From Tragulus kanchil (Eukaryota; Chordata; Mammalia; Artiodactyla; Tragulidae), in contig JAIOJX010000031.1 in NCBI GenBank assembly GCA_022376925.1, forward strand, positions 140,696,854 through 140,760,853: a DNA stretch of 64,000 bases. Reading direction: 5' to 3'. A program made the position numbers and the translations under genes. Below, in pieces: positions 1-11,199 of the stretch; the first letter of the stretch is position 1; the number at the start of each line of letters is the position of its first letter. The notes beneath the pieces are model-generated. The model was not told the origin of the DNA and searched no databases. It saw only the letters and a program-made list of their open reading frames with translations.

Positions 1-640
1 AGTGTTTATTAGGAAGAAAAAAGTACAGTACATCTGGATAGACACACAGGTGGACTCAGAGGGAGAGTTCCTGGGTTGCGCCCTGATACCAGTTTGAATT
101 ATTTTTACAGGGTATTTATTCCAGGTTTTAATTTTAGCCAATCATTTTGACTTTCCATGTTTGGGAGATCCACAGTCTATGTTTGGGAGATCTCAGGACA
201 TTCTCATGCATGCACATACATCTCTTAGACAAGATGAATTTTACCAAAAAGAGCGTCTGGGTAGAACATCCCTTGACTTGAGTCCCCTTTGGCCGCCAAG
301 GAGACTTTTCTTCACATGTACGCTCAGGGAGGTCTTCTGACTTGAAGAACGAAAAATGTGTGGTCTGGGTAGGGCCCAGCCTCCTCCTCTAATTGGCGTG
401 CTGTTGTGGTCTTGGAGTTTTGGTCAATGAGGAATGAATCTCCAATCGTTTACCCTGGGAATGCTGCCCAGTCCATCTGCCTCCTACCTTTCTGGGAGGA
501 TTGTCTTCCTGACCTCAGAGTTATTAAAATTGTCAAAGTGGACAAGAGTGATGTCCAACCAAGACAGAGGCTGAGAAGGGTGAATGAGACCTCTGATATA
601 CAAGCAGCTGATGCCCATGCTGTTGGAGCTGGGCACTGGC
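1..640. other. Unassigned, possibly old LTR/repeat-derived DNA
   Basis: No convincing coding frame is visible. The window opens with aataaacact on the minus strand, which resembles a polyadenylation region, and a short direct repeat of tatgtttgggagat-like text lies at 157-195. The texture suggests an interspersed element in minus orientation, possibly an LTR, but I cannot name a family. This is an inference from general appearance only. Confidence 0.25.
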
Positions 641-1379
641 TGTGCACTAAGGCACTAAGGCACCTCAGGTCTGGGGCTCATGGGACTGAGCGGGCTCTGA
701 GGGGCGGGAGTGGGGGTGAAGGCTCACACTCCTAAATATCTGAGGAGAGTGACTCACGTTGATTTGAGGTATGACTGCCCACTTCCACAGACCCTAAATC
801 CCTGCATTGGAATGGCGGGTACTGTGATCATATCCCACAGCCTGACTCCACTTTCTTGCTGAGAAAACCCTAATGAGATGGCCATGAATTCAGGGGAGAC
901 GAGCCCTCTTCCCAGTCAAGGCTGATCTTGACCAGACTGGGCTAATCCCATGGATGCCATTATCCTGGGCAGAGATGGGCCTAGGATATAATTCTGGCCA
1001 GTGAGACATGAGGAGAAGTCAGGGAAGAGGCTCACCTTAGCTTCTAAAGTGAGATTCGAAGTAAGGCTGTTTCCTTTCTCTATCTTTGGATATGATGGGA
1101 TCAGGATGTGATGCATGGCTCAGCTGCAGTCATCCTGTAACCACGGGGAGAAGGACCAGCTGTCTAAAGAGGAGAACCAACAGACAATGATGGCCATGAC
1201 TGGTGACACAATGAGTTGACCAGATGTTCAGTGAGATGACACATTTTTCTTGTTGAAGCCACTTTGAGTTGGGTGCTCTGTTCACTGCAGACAAATGCAG
1301 CCTGTCTTTGTGCATTTTGCTGAGGTAGGAACAGAGTCAATGGGGACAGGGAGGGAGACATTGTCTAGTTAAGTTAAGA
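641..1379. other. Single-copy non-coding DNA
   Basis: Nothing recognisable is seen here. The frames are short and unlike known proteins, and I find no tandem repeat or SINE signature. Confidence 0.5.
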
Positions 1380-1668
1380 TAATTACCAAGTACTTTCATC
1401 TCAGGACTACTTTTTTTTTTTTTTTCAATTTTCTTGGTCACATCACACAGCTTGTGAGATTTTAGATCCCAAACCCGGAACTGAACTCGTGACCCCTGCA
1501 TGGGAAGTGTGGAGCCTTAATCATGGATGCCCAGGGAATTCCCTCTCAGGACTGCTTTATACTCTCAAATGCATGAGGACCCCAAAGAACTTTTGTTTAT
1601 GTGGATCACAGCTATCAATGCTCACTGTATTAGAAATTAAAACTGACATTATTTTAAAATATTTGTTA
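1380..1668. mobile_element. Old hAT-like DNA transposon fragment split by a SINE
   Basis: Text at 1544-1660 (ctcaggact, gaggaccccaaagaac, ttttgtttatgtgg, attagaaattaaaactg) matches my memory of a common mammalian hAT DNA-transposon end that carries the wording 'ttctcaaacttt...aggacccc'. The 1395-1410 flank belongs to the same element. A SINE interrupts it. Family assignment is from memory; the split itself is visible through the target-site duplication. Confidence 0.45.
1411..1543 (-). mobile_element. CHR-type SINE (short form)
   Basis: The element starts with a T run (the reversed poly-A tail) and carries the tRNA-like B-box wording aactgaactcgtgacccc. It ends in agggaattccc. It is flanked by a near-perfect direct repeat tctcaggact (about 1399-1408 and 1544-1553), which is the target-site duplication. 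Confidence 0.7.
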
Positions 1669-1941
1669 TTTTTTTTTAAATTTTGGCCTCTTTTATTGGT
1701 CCTTCATTTATTTATTTTCATCCATCTTAATTCTTTGGCCTGTGTGGGTCTCCCATCTCAGCAGCCTCTCTCGTGGCAGAGAACCAGCTCTGGGTGCATG
1801 TGCTCCAGAGTGCTGGCTCATAACTGGGCAGACTGGTCCAGCCGCTCTGCGGCACGTGGGATCTTCCCGGGCCAGGGATCAAACTGGTGCCCTTTGCACT
1901 GCAAGGTGGACTCTTTACGCACTGGACCACCAGGGAAGCCC
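1669..1941 (-). mobile_element. CHR-2-like tRNA-derived SINE
   Basis: Read on the minus strand it begins gggcttccctggtggtccag, has a B-box-like gatccctggcccgg segment, an internal agagctggttctctgcc-type segment, and ends aatgaaggaccaataaaa plus an A-rich tail. Full-length copies in this window run about 260 bp. The subfamily name is tentative; membership in the cetartiodactyl CHR group is likely. Confidence 0.75.
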
Positions 1942-2229
1942 TATTTGTGAATTTTTTTAAAAAATTTTCTCTTATGTTAGCATAACTTTTTAATGAAAAG
2001 GAATGAGATTTGCCCAAACAAAAATGATTTGGTAAGAAGAATGGCATGATTTTTTTTTTCCTTCACTTTCGCAACTCTCCAAATGTCTGGCTTAATGGAA
2101 GACAGCTGGATTCTCCTATTGGCTTCTGCATCCAATTTGTTCCAACATCACATGTCTTGTAGCCTCTGGAAAATGCCATGGGATGCCCATGAAGGACTGA
2201 GAGGGAAAGAGGCAAATGACTTCTCGAGA

Positions 2230-2506
2230 TCTGTATTAGTGTTCTGTAGGTGCTGTAACAAATGACCTCCAACTTGGTAACGTGCACCAATGGAAGTTTA
2301 TTCTCACAAAGCTGGGTGCCAGAAGTGTGACATCCGGGTGTCACGAGGCCATGCTTCCTCCATGGACTCTGGTGCGTGAGGGGAATCCATTCCGTCTCTT
2401 TTCCAGCTTCTGGTGGCTGTTGACACTCCTAGGCTCACAGCTGGGTCACCTCCATTGGCTTCTCCTCTGTCTTTACATCAGCGTCTCCTCTGTGTGGTCA
2501 TCTTTT
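2230..2506. repeat. Ancient interspersed repeat, family not assigned
   Basis: The wording gtaacaaatgacctccaac, tggaagtttattctcaca and tccagcttctggtggctg recalls a widespread old mammalian repeat. It resumes after the SINE insertions, around 3020-3150. I cannot name the family. Confidence 0.4.
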
Positions 2507-2777
2507 TTTTTTTTTTTTTTGGCCACTTCTATTGATCCTTCATTTTTCTATTTTCATCCATCTTTGTTCTTTGGCCTGTGTGGGCCTCCTATTGCAGCGG
2601 CGTCTGTCGTTGCAGAGCGCCGGCTCTGGGCGCATGCGCTCCAGAGCTCTGGCTCGGTAATTAGACACATCGGTCCAACCGCCACGGCACGCAGTATCTT
2701 CCCAGGCCAGGGATCGAACCAGCACCCCTTGCACTGCAAGGTGGTGTCCTTACCCACTGGACCACCAGGGGAGCCCC
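2507..2777 (-). mobile_element. CHR-2-like SINE with target-site duplication
   Basis: A T run is followed by ggccacttctattgatcc, and the element ends accaccaggggagcccc. The flanking direct repeat tgtggtcatcttttt on both sides (near 2492 and 2780) is a target-site duplication. Its copy lies at 3602-3872. Confidence 0.85.
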
Positions 2778-2818
2778 TGTGTGGTCATCTTTTTAACAAT
2801 TATTTATTTCTGCAAGTC

Positions 2819-3012
2819 TATTGCTGGCTTAGCAGTAAAGAATCTGCCTGCCAAGCAGGAGATGTGAGTTCAGTCCCTGGGTTGGGAAGATCCCCTGGAG
2901 AAGGAAATGGCAGCCCATTCCAGTATTCTTGCCTGGAGAATCCCTTGACAGAGGAGCCTAGGGGGCTACAGTCCATGGGGTCACAAAGAGTTAGACAGGA
3001 TTGAGCGACTTA
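2819..3012 (+). mobile_element. Bov-tA SINE
   Basis: It contains the diagnostic Bov-tA phrases agtaaagaatctgcctgc, gggaagatcccctggag, attcttgcctggagaatccc and ctacagtccatggggtc. It is duplicated at 3914-4107. Confidence 0.9.
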
Positions 3013-3152
3013 ACAACAACGAATATCTTATAAGGTCACTTGTCCTTGCCCACATAGATAATCCAGGTTGACCTCCTCAGCTCAAGGTTCTTAATGACAT
3101 CTGCAAAGAGTTTTTTGCCAAATAAGGTCCTAGTCACAGTTTCTAAGGGTTA

Positions 3153-3376
3153 AGTTCAGTTCAGTTCCTCAGTCACATCCGACTCTTTGCAACCCCATGG
3201 GCTGCAGCACGCCAGGCTTCCCTGTCCTTCACCATCTCCCAGATCCCGCTCAAACTCATGTCCATTGACTCAGATATGCCATCCAACCATCTCTTCTTCT
3301 GTCATTCCCTTCTCCTCCTGCCTTCTAGGTTTCTAAGCATCAGGATCTTTTCCAGTGAGTCCTCTCTTTGGATCAG
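3153..3376 (-). mobile_element. ART2A/BovB-derived element, truncated by the duplication
   Basis: It begins agttcagttcagttcctcag and carries gactctttgcaaccccatgg, the ruminant ART2A/BovB 3' signature in minus orientation. It stops abruptly at the duplication junction in gatcaggtg; its full continuation is seen only at 4248-4755. Confidence 0.88.
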
Positions 3377-3601
3377 GTGCACCAATGGAAGTTTATTCTC
3401 ACAAAGCTGGGTGCCAGAAGTGTGACATCCGGGTGTCACGAGGCCATGCTTCCTCCATGGACTCTGGTGCGTGAGGGGAATCCATTCCGTCTCTTTTCCA
3501 GCTTCTGGTGGCTGTTGACACTCCTAGGCTCACAGCTGGGTCACCTCCATTGGCTTCTCCTCTGTCTTTACATCAGCGTCTCCTCTGTGTGGTCATCTTT
3601 T

Positions 3602-3872
3602 TTTTTTTTTTTTTTGGCCACTTCTATTGATCCTTCATTTTTCTATTTTCATCCATCTTTGTTCTTTGGCCTGTGTGGGCCTCCTATTGCAGCGGCGTCT
3701 GTCGTTGCAGAGCGCCGGCTCTGGGCGCATGCGCTCCAGAGCTCTGGCTCGGTAATTAGACACATCGGTCCAGCCGCCACGGCACGCAGTATCTTCCCAG
3801 GCCAGGGATCGAACCAGCACCCCTTGCACTGCAAGGCGGTGTCCTTACCCACTGGACCACCAGGGGAGCCCC
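3602..3872 (-). mobile_element. CHR-2-like SINE (duplicate copy)
   Basis: Same element as 2507-2777 at an offset of 1095 bp, including its target-site duplications. Confidence 0.85.
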
Positions 3873-3913
3873 TGTGTGGTCATCTTTTTAACAATTATTT
3901 ATTTCTGCAAGTC

Positions 3914-4107
3914 TATTGCTGGCTTAGCAGTAAAGAATCTGCCTGCCAAGCAGGAGATGTGAGTTCAGTCCCTGGGTTGGGAAGATCCCCTGGAGAAGGA
4001 AATGGCAGCCCATTCCAGTATTCTTGCCTGGAGAATCCCTTGACAGAGGAGCCTAGGGGGCTACAGTCCATGGGGTCACAAAGAGTTAGACAGGATTGAG
4101 CGACTTA
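3914..4107 (+). mobile_element. Bov-tA SINE (duplicate copy)
   Basis: Same as 2819-3012 at an offset of 1095 bp. Confidence 0.88.
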
Positions 4108-4247
4108 ACAACAACGAATATCTTATAAGGTCACTTGTCCTTGCCCACATAGATAATCCAGGTTGACCTCCTCAGCTCAAGGTTCTTAATGACATCTGCA
4201 AAGAGTTTTTTGCCAAATAAGGTCCTAGTCACAGTTTCTAAGGGTTA

Positions 4248-4755
4248 AGTTCAGTTCAGTTCCTCAGTCACATCCGACTCTTTGCAACCCCATGGGCTGC
4301 AGCACGCCAGGCTTCCCTGTCCTTCACCATCTCCCAGATCCCGCTCAAACTCATGTCCATTGACTCAGATATGCCATCCAACCATCTCTTCTTCTGTCAT
4401 TCCCTTCTCCTCCTGCCTTCTAGGTTTCTAAGCATCAGGATCTTTTCCAGTGAGTCCTCTCTTTGGATCAGGTGGCCAAAGTACTAAAGTATCAGCTTCA
4501 GCATCAGTCCTTCCAAGGACTATTCAGGGTTGATTTCCTTTAGGATTGATTGGTTTGATCTCCTCGCAGTCCAAGGGACTCTCAAGAGTCCTCTGCAACA
4601 CCACTGTTCAGAGGCATCAGTTCTTCAGCCCTCAGCCTTCTTTATGGTCCAACTCTCACATCCATACATGACTCCTGGGAAAGCCATAGCTTTGACTGTA
4701 TGGACTTTTGTTGGCCAAGTGGTAGCTCTGCTTTTGAATATACTGTCTAGCTTAA
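4248..4755 (-). mobile_element. ART2A/BovB-derived element, long copy
   Basis: About 510 bp with typical ruminant phrases: gactctttgcaaccccatgg, ggtggccaaagtactaaag, agcatcagtccttccaagg, gattggtttgatctcc and ttgaatatactgtctagc. It is in minus orientation and is the complete version of the truncated 3153-3376 copy. Confidence 0.9.
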
Positions 4756-5685
4756 AGCAGTGTATTATCTATTAGGGAACTACCCTTCAAACAACTACAG
4801 TATTATTCTAAACATAGTTTTAACCACGGACCCCATGAAAGGATCTTGGGAACTCCTGGGGTCCCTGGATCACACTTTGAAAACCATGGATCTAGTTCAG
4901 TGGTGTCCACACACATATATGCAGGAGCAGTCCCCAAGCAAACAATGGAAGGAGGGCCAAATATGCTTACCTAGTTCACCAGTGAAAATAAAGGTCCTAG
5001 GGAGAGTCCCAGAGGACAGATTCCAGAAAAGGAGAAGATAAAGGGTCCAGTGCGTAAGTGAGGACTCAGACCAGTGGAAGACTGGGGATGGGGGACAATG
5101 GCAGGTGAAAGGGTTGTTTGCTGGGTGGGACTGTGGTACACCCCCCTCCACCATCCTAAAGCCAATCAAGGCTACTGTCCACAAAGAGTTTGGTTTGAGT
5201 GATGCTAGAAGAAGAGAGAGAGTGCCTGGCTGGGACTCCTGTCTGGGAGCAGGGATTGGACAGGATGTCGTGGGTGGATGGTGACTGAGCTATCATTGAC
5301 CAGCTCAGATTAGGACTTGGAGGGCAGAGGTGATAAGAAAAGCTAAGAAATTCTCAATAGATTGTGAAAGGGGAGAGCGTTCACATTCCCCAGAGCTAGT
5401 GAAGAGATCAGCCTGGCTGGCTGGTACCTCAACCAATACCCAAGTTGTTTAGTGGAACCATTCCCAAAACAAGGAACTCAGGGAAAAGGCTGCTCAGATC
5501 TCTTCCCATGTCCTACCTCCCTGAGGGGTCTGTCAGGGGTCTTGGGACCCCCTGAATCACATGGACCCCATTTTAAACGTCACAGATTTGGTCCATCCCT
5601 CCCTCCCCATTTTGCACATGGCAAATCATAAAGAGAATGATGGATGATTATACAAATGGCCCAAACTCCACAAACTCTTTCCTAA
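4756..5685. other. Non-coding DNA, mostly single copy
   Basis: No gene is recognised. Text around 4850-4890 (ggggtccctggatcacac, tttgaaaaccatgg) hints at a decayed DNA-transposon end, too weak to assign. Confidence 0.45.
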
Positions 5686-5689
5686 ACAT

Positions 5690-5886
5690 TTGTTAATATT
5701 TATTTGGTCATGTTGGGCCTTAGTTTCAGCACTTGGGATCTTCAGTCTGTGATGCAGAATGCAGGATCTTTCACTGTGAACTCTTAGTTGCGGCATGAGG
5801 GATCTAGTTCCTTGCCCAGGGATCAAATCTGGGCCCCCTGCATTGGGAGCATGGAGTCCTAGCAATTGGACCACCAGGGAAGTTCT
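5690..5886 (-). mobile_element. CHR-type SINE, diverged
   Basis: It contains tgcggcatgagggatctag, ttgcccagggatcaaatc and accaccagggaagttct, typical of the reversed CHR SINE with 'lost' tRNA-like B-box text. Divergence is moderate. Confidence 0.7.
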
Positions 5887-5924
5887 CCCACAAACTCTTT
5901 CATGCCACAAAAATCACCTTTAGA

Positions 5925-6570
5925 ATGGAAAAAAGAGCCAAGTTGGAAAATATCTGCAATTTATCCAAAAGGCAAAAGATGAATACCTCTAATATGCAAA
6001 AATCAATTCAGTATCCTCAGCAGACAGAAAAACAGGCAGAAGGCATGAACAGGCAACTTAAAAAAGAGATACAGACGGCTAGTGAATATGAAACAAGCTG
6101 TTCAACCTTACTAAAAAATGAAAGAAATGAACAAATATAATAAGCTATGACTTTTCACACGTCCGTGTGGCCAAGACTGGCAATTTAAATAATTGATAGT
6201 ATCCAGTTTTGGCAAGGGCAGAAGGAAAGTGGAACTTCTGCAATGTTGGAAGGAGAATTAATCCGTATAGTCATTTGGAGGGCAGCTAGAAAATGTGACT
6301 CAAGATGAAAAGTGGGCCTACCCTTTGACTCCGCAGTCCCATTTTTGTAAAATGAGGTCAATAAAAGTCCTTATTTCAGTTAATTGTTGTGAGCTCATTC
6401 ACAGAAAGCATTTAATGCAGTCTCTGGCAGGAAGGGCTTGAGAAACATTAGCTATTACAAGGAATTTATCCTAGAACATAAACTCCTGTGTGCAAAATGA
6501 TGTGTATTTAGGGGGCGGCCTCTGTGGTTTTATTTTCAACAGCACAGAAACTGGAAACAAATTGATGGCT
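5925..6570 (+). mobile_element. L1 ORF2 3'-end relic
   Basis: Phrases such as ggcatgaacaggcaactta, gagatacagacggctagtg and taccctttgactccgcag correspond to the 3' part of L1 ORF2 in plus orientation, with many changes and frame breaks. A further L1-like stretch runs 6450-6560 (agcacagaaactggaaac). It is non-functional. Confidence 0.7.
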
Positions 6571-6687
6571 CACTCAGAATTCAGGAGGCTAATTCCACAA
6601 GAATAATGCTCTCTGCAATCGCGGGGTGAACCAGGAAAAGATCTGAAGGTCCTTGACTGATAGGGTTTCTTTTTTCTTTTTTTTTTA

Positions 6688-6726
6688 AAAAAAAAAATAT
6701 GTATATATATATATATTTTTTTTTTT
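6688..6726. repeat. A-rich and (TA)n low-complexity tract
   Basis: An A run followed by atgtatatatatatatat and a T run. This tract is absent from the second copy at about 7866. Confidence 0.85.
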
Positions 6727-6936
6727 GGCCCCTTTTATGTGGGCCTCTCATCTGAGTGGCCTCTCTCATTACAGAGCTCTGGCTCTGGGCCCATGCGTTC
6801 TAGAACGCTGGCTCATAATTGGACACACCGGTCCAGCTGCTCTGCAGCACATGGGATCTTCCCAGGCCAGGGATTGAACCAGTGCCCCTTGCACTGCAAG
6901 GCAGACTCTTTACCCACTGGACCACCAGGGAAGCCC
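6727..6936 (-). mobile_element. CHR-2-like SINE
   Basis: It starts ggccccttttatgtgggcc and ends accaccagggaagccc. It lacks the usual 'tccttcattt...catctttg' block seen in other copies, so it carries an internal deletion. Target-site duplication agggtttctt appears near 6662 and 6941. Confidence 0.8.
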
Positions 6937-6949
6937 TGAAAGGGTTTCT

Positions 6950-7757
6950 TGATCTGGATGCTGGGGACAGATGTGTTTGCTTTGTTCTGTTTGTCAGGCT
7001 GCATCCTTGTGACTTGTGTGCTTTTCTGTGCATACGGATCCACTTCAGCAAAGAGAAAATGCACCTACCTGTAGCAGAGCATGATCTCATCTATATGAAC
7101 ATGTGCACATATATGTATAGAAGCATGTCTAAAGGGACATTTACTCCATTATATTTTAAATGGGTTTTAGGTTTGGGAGTAGGAGTTATTTTTACTTTCC
7201 TTTGTGTGTTTATCACTATTTTCTGCTGGTCTTCAATGAGTGTGTATTACTTTTGAAATCAGAGAGAAACGTAGCCACCATCACAACTCCTTGGTCTGTA
7301 GGAGTCAGAAACTCAATCCTATTTAAAGAAAAATGCAGTAAATTAGTACCTGTGACCAAAAATTTGGCAGTGGATTTTGTTTCATCCCTGGATACAGGTG
7401 CATATGTGGTCATGGGGAAGCTGTCCCATCCCATTTCTCAGCCCTCTTAGAGTTCATTGGCCAACAGGGAAGGTGAGAGCCTGGGTGTGTCCATGGGTCC
7501 AAGTGACCAGAGCTGCTGCGCAATGCAGAATAGAGAGAGCCCTCCAAAGGCCCTTTGGAGGAGGAGGCCATTGAATTGGACCTTGAATAATGGACAGGAT
7601 TCTCATGGGCAGTTGAGGGAGAAAAAGGTTTCTCTGTGGAGCACAAGGCTCTACAAAGTGCTATGTGCATGCTGGTAGGTAGGATGAGCACCTCAATTGG
7701 TTGAAGTATGTGGCTCATTATTAGAGACAAGAATCAACATGTGAGCTGGGGTTTCAT
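6950..7757. other. Single-copy non-coding DNA (first copy)
   Basis: No gene or known repeat is recognised. It recurs within duplication 2. Confidence 0.5.
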
Positions 7758-7866
7758 GAATTCAGGAGGCTAATTCCACAAGAATAATGCTCTCTGCAAT
7801 CGCGGGTGAACCAGGAAAAGATCTGAAGGTCCTTGACTGATAGGGTTTCTTTTTTCTTTTTTTTTT

Positions 7867-8076
7867 GGCCCCTTTTATGTGGGCCTCTCATCTGAGTGGC
7901 CTCTCTCATTACAGAGCTCTGGCTCTGGGCCCATGCGTTCTAGAACGCTGGCTCATAATTGGACACACCGGTCCAGCTGCTCTGCAGCACATGGGATCTT
8001 CCCAGGCCAGGGATTGAACCAGTGCCCCTTGCACTGCAAGGCAGACTCTTTACCCACTGGACCACCAGGGAAGCCC
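7867..8076 (-). mobile_element. CHR-2-like SINE (duplicate copy)
   Basis: Same element as 6727-6936 at an offset of 1140 bp. Confidence 0.8.
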
Positions 8077-9189
8077 TGAAAGGGTTTCTTGATCTGGATG
8101 CTGGGGACAGATGTGTTTGCTTTGTTCTGTTTGTCAGGCTGCATCCTTGTGACTTGTGTGCTTTTCTGTGCATACGGATCCACTTCAGCAAAGAGAAAAT
8201 GCACCTACCTGTAGCAGAGCATGATCTCATCTATATGAACATGTGCACATATATGTATAGAAGCATGTCTAAAGGGACATTTACTCCATTATATTTTAAA
8301 TGGGTTTTAGGTTTGGGAGTAGGAGTTATTTTTACTTTCCTTTGTGTGTTTATCACTATTTTCTGCTGGTCTTCAATGAGTGTGTATTACTTTTGAAATC
8401 AGAGAGAAACGTAGCCACCATCACAACTCCTTGGTCTGTAGGAGTCAGAAACTCAATCCTATTTAAAGAAAAATGCAGTAAATTAGTACCTGTGACCAAA
8501 AATTTGGCAGTGGATTTTGTTTCATCCCTGGATACAGGTGCATATGTGGTCATGGGGAAGCTGTCCCATCCCATTTCTCAGCCCTCTTAGAGTTCATTGG
8601 CCAACAGGGAAGGTGAGAGCCCGGGGGTGTGTCCATGGGTCCAAGTGACCAGAGCTGCTGCGCAATGCAGAATAGAGAGAGCCCTCCAAAGGCCCTTTGG
8701 AGGAGGAGGCCATTGAATTGGACCTTGAATAATGGACAGGATTCTCATGGGCAGTTGAGGGAGAAAAAGGTTTCTCTGTGGAGCACAAGGCTCTACAAAG
8801 TGCTATGTGCATGCTGGTAGGTAGGATGAGCACCTCAATTGGTTGAAGTATGTGGCTCATTATTAGAGACAAGAATCAACATGTGAGCTGGGGTTGGATG
8901 GTAGGGCTCCTTCTGTCTTAAGGGCATTAATCAATTTTTTTAGGCCTATATTTTGCAGAATCTCGATTCAAATGAAATCATTCAGAAGCCTGGGTTTCAG
9001 GCACAGCTGGTTCCAGGTACTCAAATGTATTTGTTATCAGGGCCAAGTCTCTCTGACTCTCTCTATCTTGGGTCTAGTTTCCTCTCTTTTGACCTTATTC
9101 TGAGAGTGCCCCTCACTGGCAGCCTCAGGCCCAAATCCTCCTTAACTACCCCAAGAGACATAGTTTATATTTTCCTCAGTAGTTTTTAA

Positions 9190-9240
9190 AATTAATTAAT
9201 TAATTAATTAATTTGGGGGGGTGGGGGGGGAGGGGAGTAG
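9190..9240. repeat. (TTAA)n tract and G-rich tail
   Basis: An aattaattaattaatt run is followed by a G-rich block gtggggggggaggggag. A related G-rich block occurs at the tail of another CHR SINE at 49772-49801, so it probably belongs to a SINE subfamily tail. The duplicate is at 10311-10361. Confidence 0.75.
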
Positions 9241-9500
9241 GTGGGCTACTTCTATTGGTCTTTCATTTGTCTATTTTCATTCATCTTTGCTCTTTGGTCC
9301 GTGTGGGCCTCCCATCGTGGTGGCCTCTGTTGTCACAGAGCACTGGCTCTGGGTGCATGCGCTTCAGAGCTCCCGCTCGATAATTGGACACATCAGTCCA
9401 GCTGCTCCGCAGCACATGGGATCTTCCCAGGCCAGGGATTGAACCGGTGCCCCTTGCATTGCAAGGCAGTGTCCTTACCCACTGGACCACCAGGGAAGCC
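9240..9500 (-). mobile_element. CHR-2-like SINE
   Basis: Full-length minus-strand copy from ggctacttctattggtc to accaccagggaagcc. Target-site duplication cctcagtagtttt lies at about 9174 and 9502. Confidence 0.85.
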
Positions 9501-10006
9501 TCCTCAGTAGTTTTAGCAACAGCTCCAGGACTGATACTCACTGGCTTACCTTGGGGTAAGTGCATTCCTATACCCATCACTATGGCGGAGGGCCTGTTAT
9601 CTTGAGAACTCGGGTCTGGTCATGAGGTCATTCCTGGACCAAGGCCTGGTTCACACAAATGATTCACACAAGCCCTTAGTAAAAAGGCATCATGATCAGA
9701 CGAAGAACGACTGCTCTCTAGGTAGGCACAGCCGCATCCAATAGCGGGATGACACTAACCTCTGGAGGCAATGATTTGGGCTGCTCAGAAGGAAGACAGC
9801 CTTCCAATATGGGCCCTGAAACAGAAAGTTCAGTTTCCCTATATCCTCTCTTCTTCAAGAAGCCAGAAACCCAGTCAGACCGGGTGCCCTTCTTGTCCAT
9901 TCTTGTATTCACCATGCTGCCTGGCCCATACGGTGTGTGGTTTGAAGTTCATGAAGTGCATGTAGTGAACTCTGTTTTAGCCAAATCTCTTGAATTTTGG
10001 GATTGT
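9501..10006. other. Single-copy non-coding DNA
   Basis: No coding or repeat family is recognised. It is duplicated at 10622-11116. Confidence 0.5.
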
Positions 10007-10360
10007 AGCTGGGGTTGGATGGTAGGGCTCCTTCTGTCTTAAGGGCATTAATCAATTTTTTTAGGCCTATATTTTGCAGAATCTCGATTCAAATGAAATC
10101 ATTCAGAAGCCTGGGTTTCAGGCACAGCTGGTTCCAGGTACTCAAATGTATTTGTTATCAGGGCCAAGTCTCTCTGACTCTCTCTATCTTGGGTCTAGTT
10201 TCCTCTCTTTTGACCTTATTCTGAGAGTGCCCCTCACTGGCAGCCTCAGGCCCAAATCCTCCTTAACTACCCCAAGAGACATAGTTTATATTTTCCTCAG
10301 TAGTTTTTAAAATTAATTAATTAATTAATTAATTTGGGAGGGTGGGGAGGGAGGGGAGTA

Positions 10361-10621
10361 GGTGGGCTACTTCTATTGGTCTTTCATTTGTCTATTTTCA
10401 TTCATCTTTGCTCTTTGGTCCGTGTGGGCCTCCCATCGTGGTGGCCTCTGTTGTCACAGAGCACTGGCTCTGGGTGCATGCGCTTCAGAGCTCCCGCTCG
10501 ATAATTGGACACATCAGTCCAGCTGCTCCGCAGCACATGGGATCTTCCCAGGCCAGGGATTGAACCGGTGCCCCTTGCATTGCAAGGCAGTGTCCTTACC
10601 CACTGGACCACCAGGGAAGCC
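10361..10621 (-). mobile_element. CHR-2-like SINE (duplicate copy)
   Basis: Same element as 9240-9500 at an offset of 1121 bp. Confidence 0.85.
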
Positions 10622-11199
10622 TCCTCAGTAGTTTTAGCAACAGCTCCAGGACTGATACTCACTGGCTTACCTTGGGGTAAGTGCATTCCTATACCCATCA
10701 CTATGGCGGAGGGCCTGTTATCTTGAGAACTCGGGTCTGGTCATGAGGTCATTCCTGGACCAAGGCCTGGTTCACACAAATGATTCACACAAGCCCTTAG
10801 TAAAAAGGCATCATGATCAGACGAAGAACGACTGCTCTCTAGGTAGGCACAGCCGCATCCAATAGCGGGATGACACTAACCTCTGGAGGCAATGATTTGG
10901 GCTGCTCAGAAGGAAGACAGCCTTCCAATATGGGCCCTGAAACAGAAAGTTCAGTTTCCCTATATCCTCTCTTCTTCAAGAAGCCAGAAACCCAGTCAGA
11001 CCGGGTGCCCTTCTTGTCCATTCTTGTATTCACCATGCTGCCTGGCCCATACGGGTGTGTGGTTTGAAGTTCATGAAGTGCATGTAGTGAACTCTGTTTT
11101 AGCCAAATCTCTTGAAGTTACATGGGACAAATGCTCAGTTCAAATGGATGTAAACAAAAATGGCGAATGGATTGCTTCTCATGTAATTAAAAGTCTTTG

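Larger units (their letters stand above)
2282..4471 (+). repeat. Direct duplication 1, 1095-bp unit
   Basis: Bases 2282-3376 recur at 3377-4471 with only two substitutions noticed (about 2687 and 2743 against their partners). The junction shares gtg microhomology. The unit cuts through an ART2A element, which continues intact only after the second copy. A cut at an arbitrary place with a clean continuation fits an unmerged contig overlap. Confidence 0.93.
6577..8895 (+). repeat. Direct duplication 2, about 1.14-1.18 kb unit
   Basis: Bases 6577-7753 recur at 7758-8895. The second copy lacks about 40 bp of A/TA-rich low-complexity sequence (6688-6726 region) and one G at cgcggggtg. Near 7482 against 8622 the text ctgggtgtgt becomes ccgggggtgtgt. 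Four unmatched bases lie at the junction (7754-7757). Confidence 0.93.
8886..11116 (+). repeat. Direct duplication 3, 1121-bp unit
   Basis: Bases 8886-9994 recur at 10007-11116. Differences sit in G runs (9213-9236 against 10335-10357) and in acggtgtg against acgggtgtg. Twelve bases, 9995-10006, lie between the copies and look like a corrupted version of the sequence just before the first copy. Confidence 0.93.

Noticed and set aside
2282..3004. 240-codon open frame, present twice (also 3368-4099)
   Set aside because: It runs through a CHR SINE read backwards, a poly-T tract (run of F) and a Bov-tA. The composition is SINE translation, and the second copy is the assembly duplicate.
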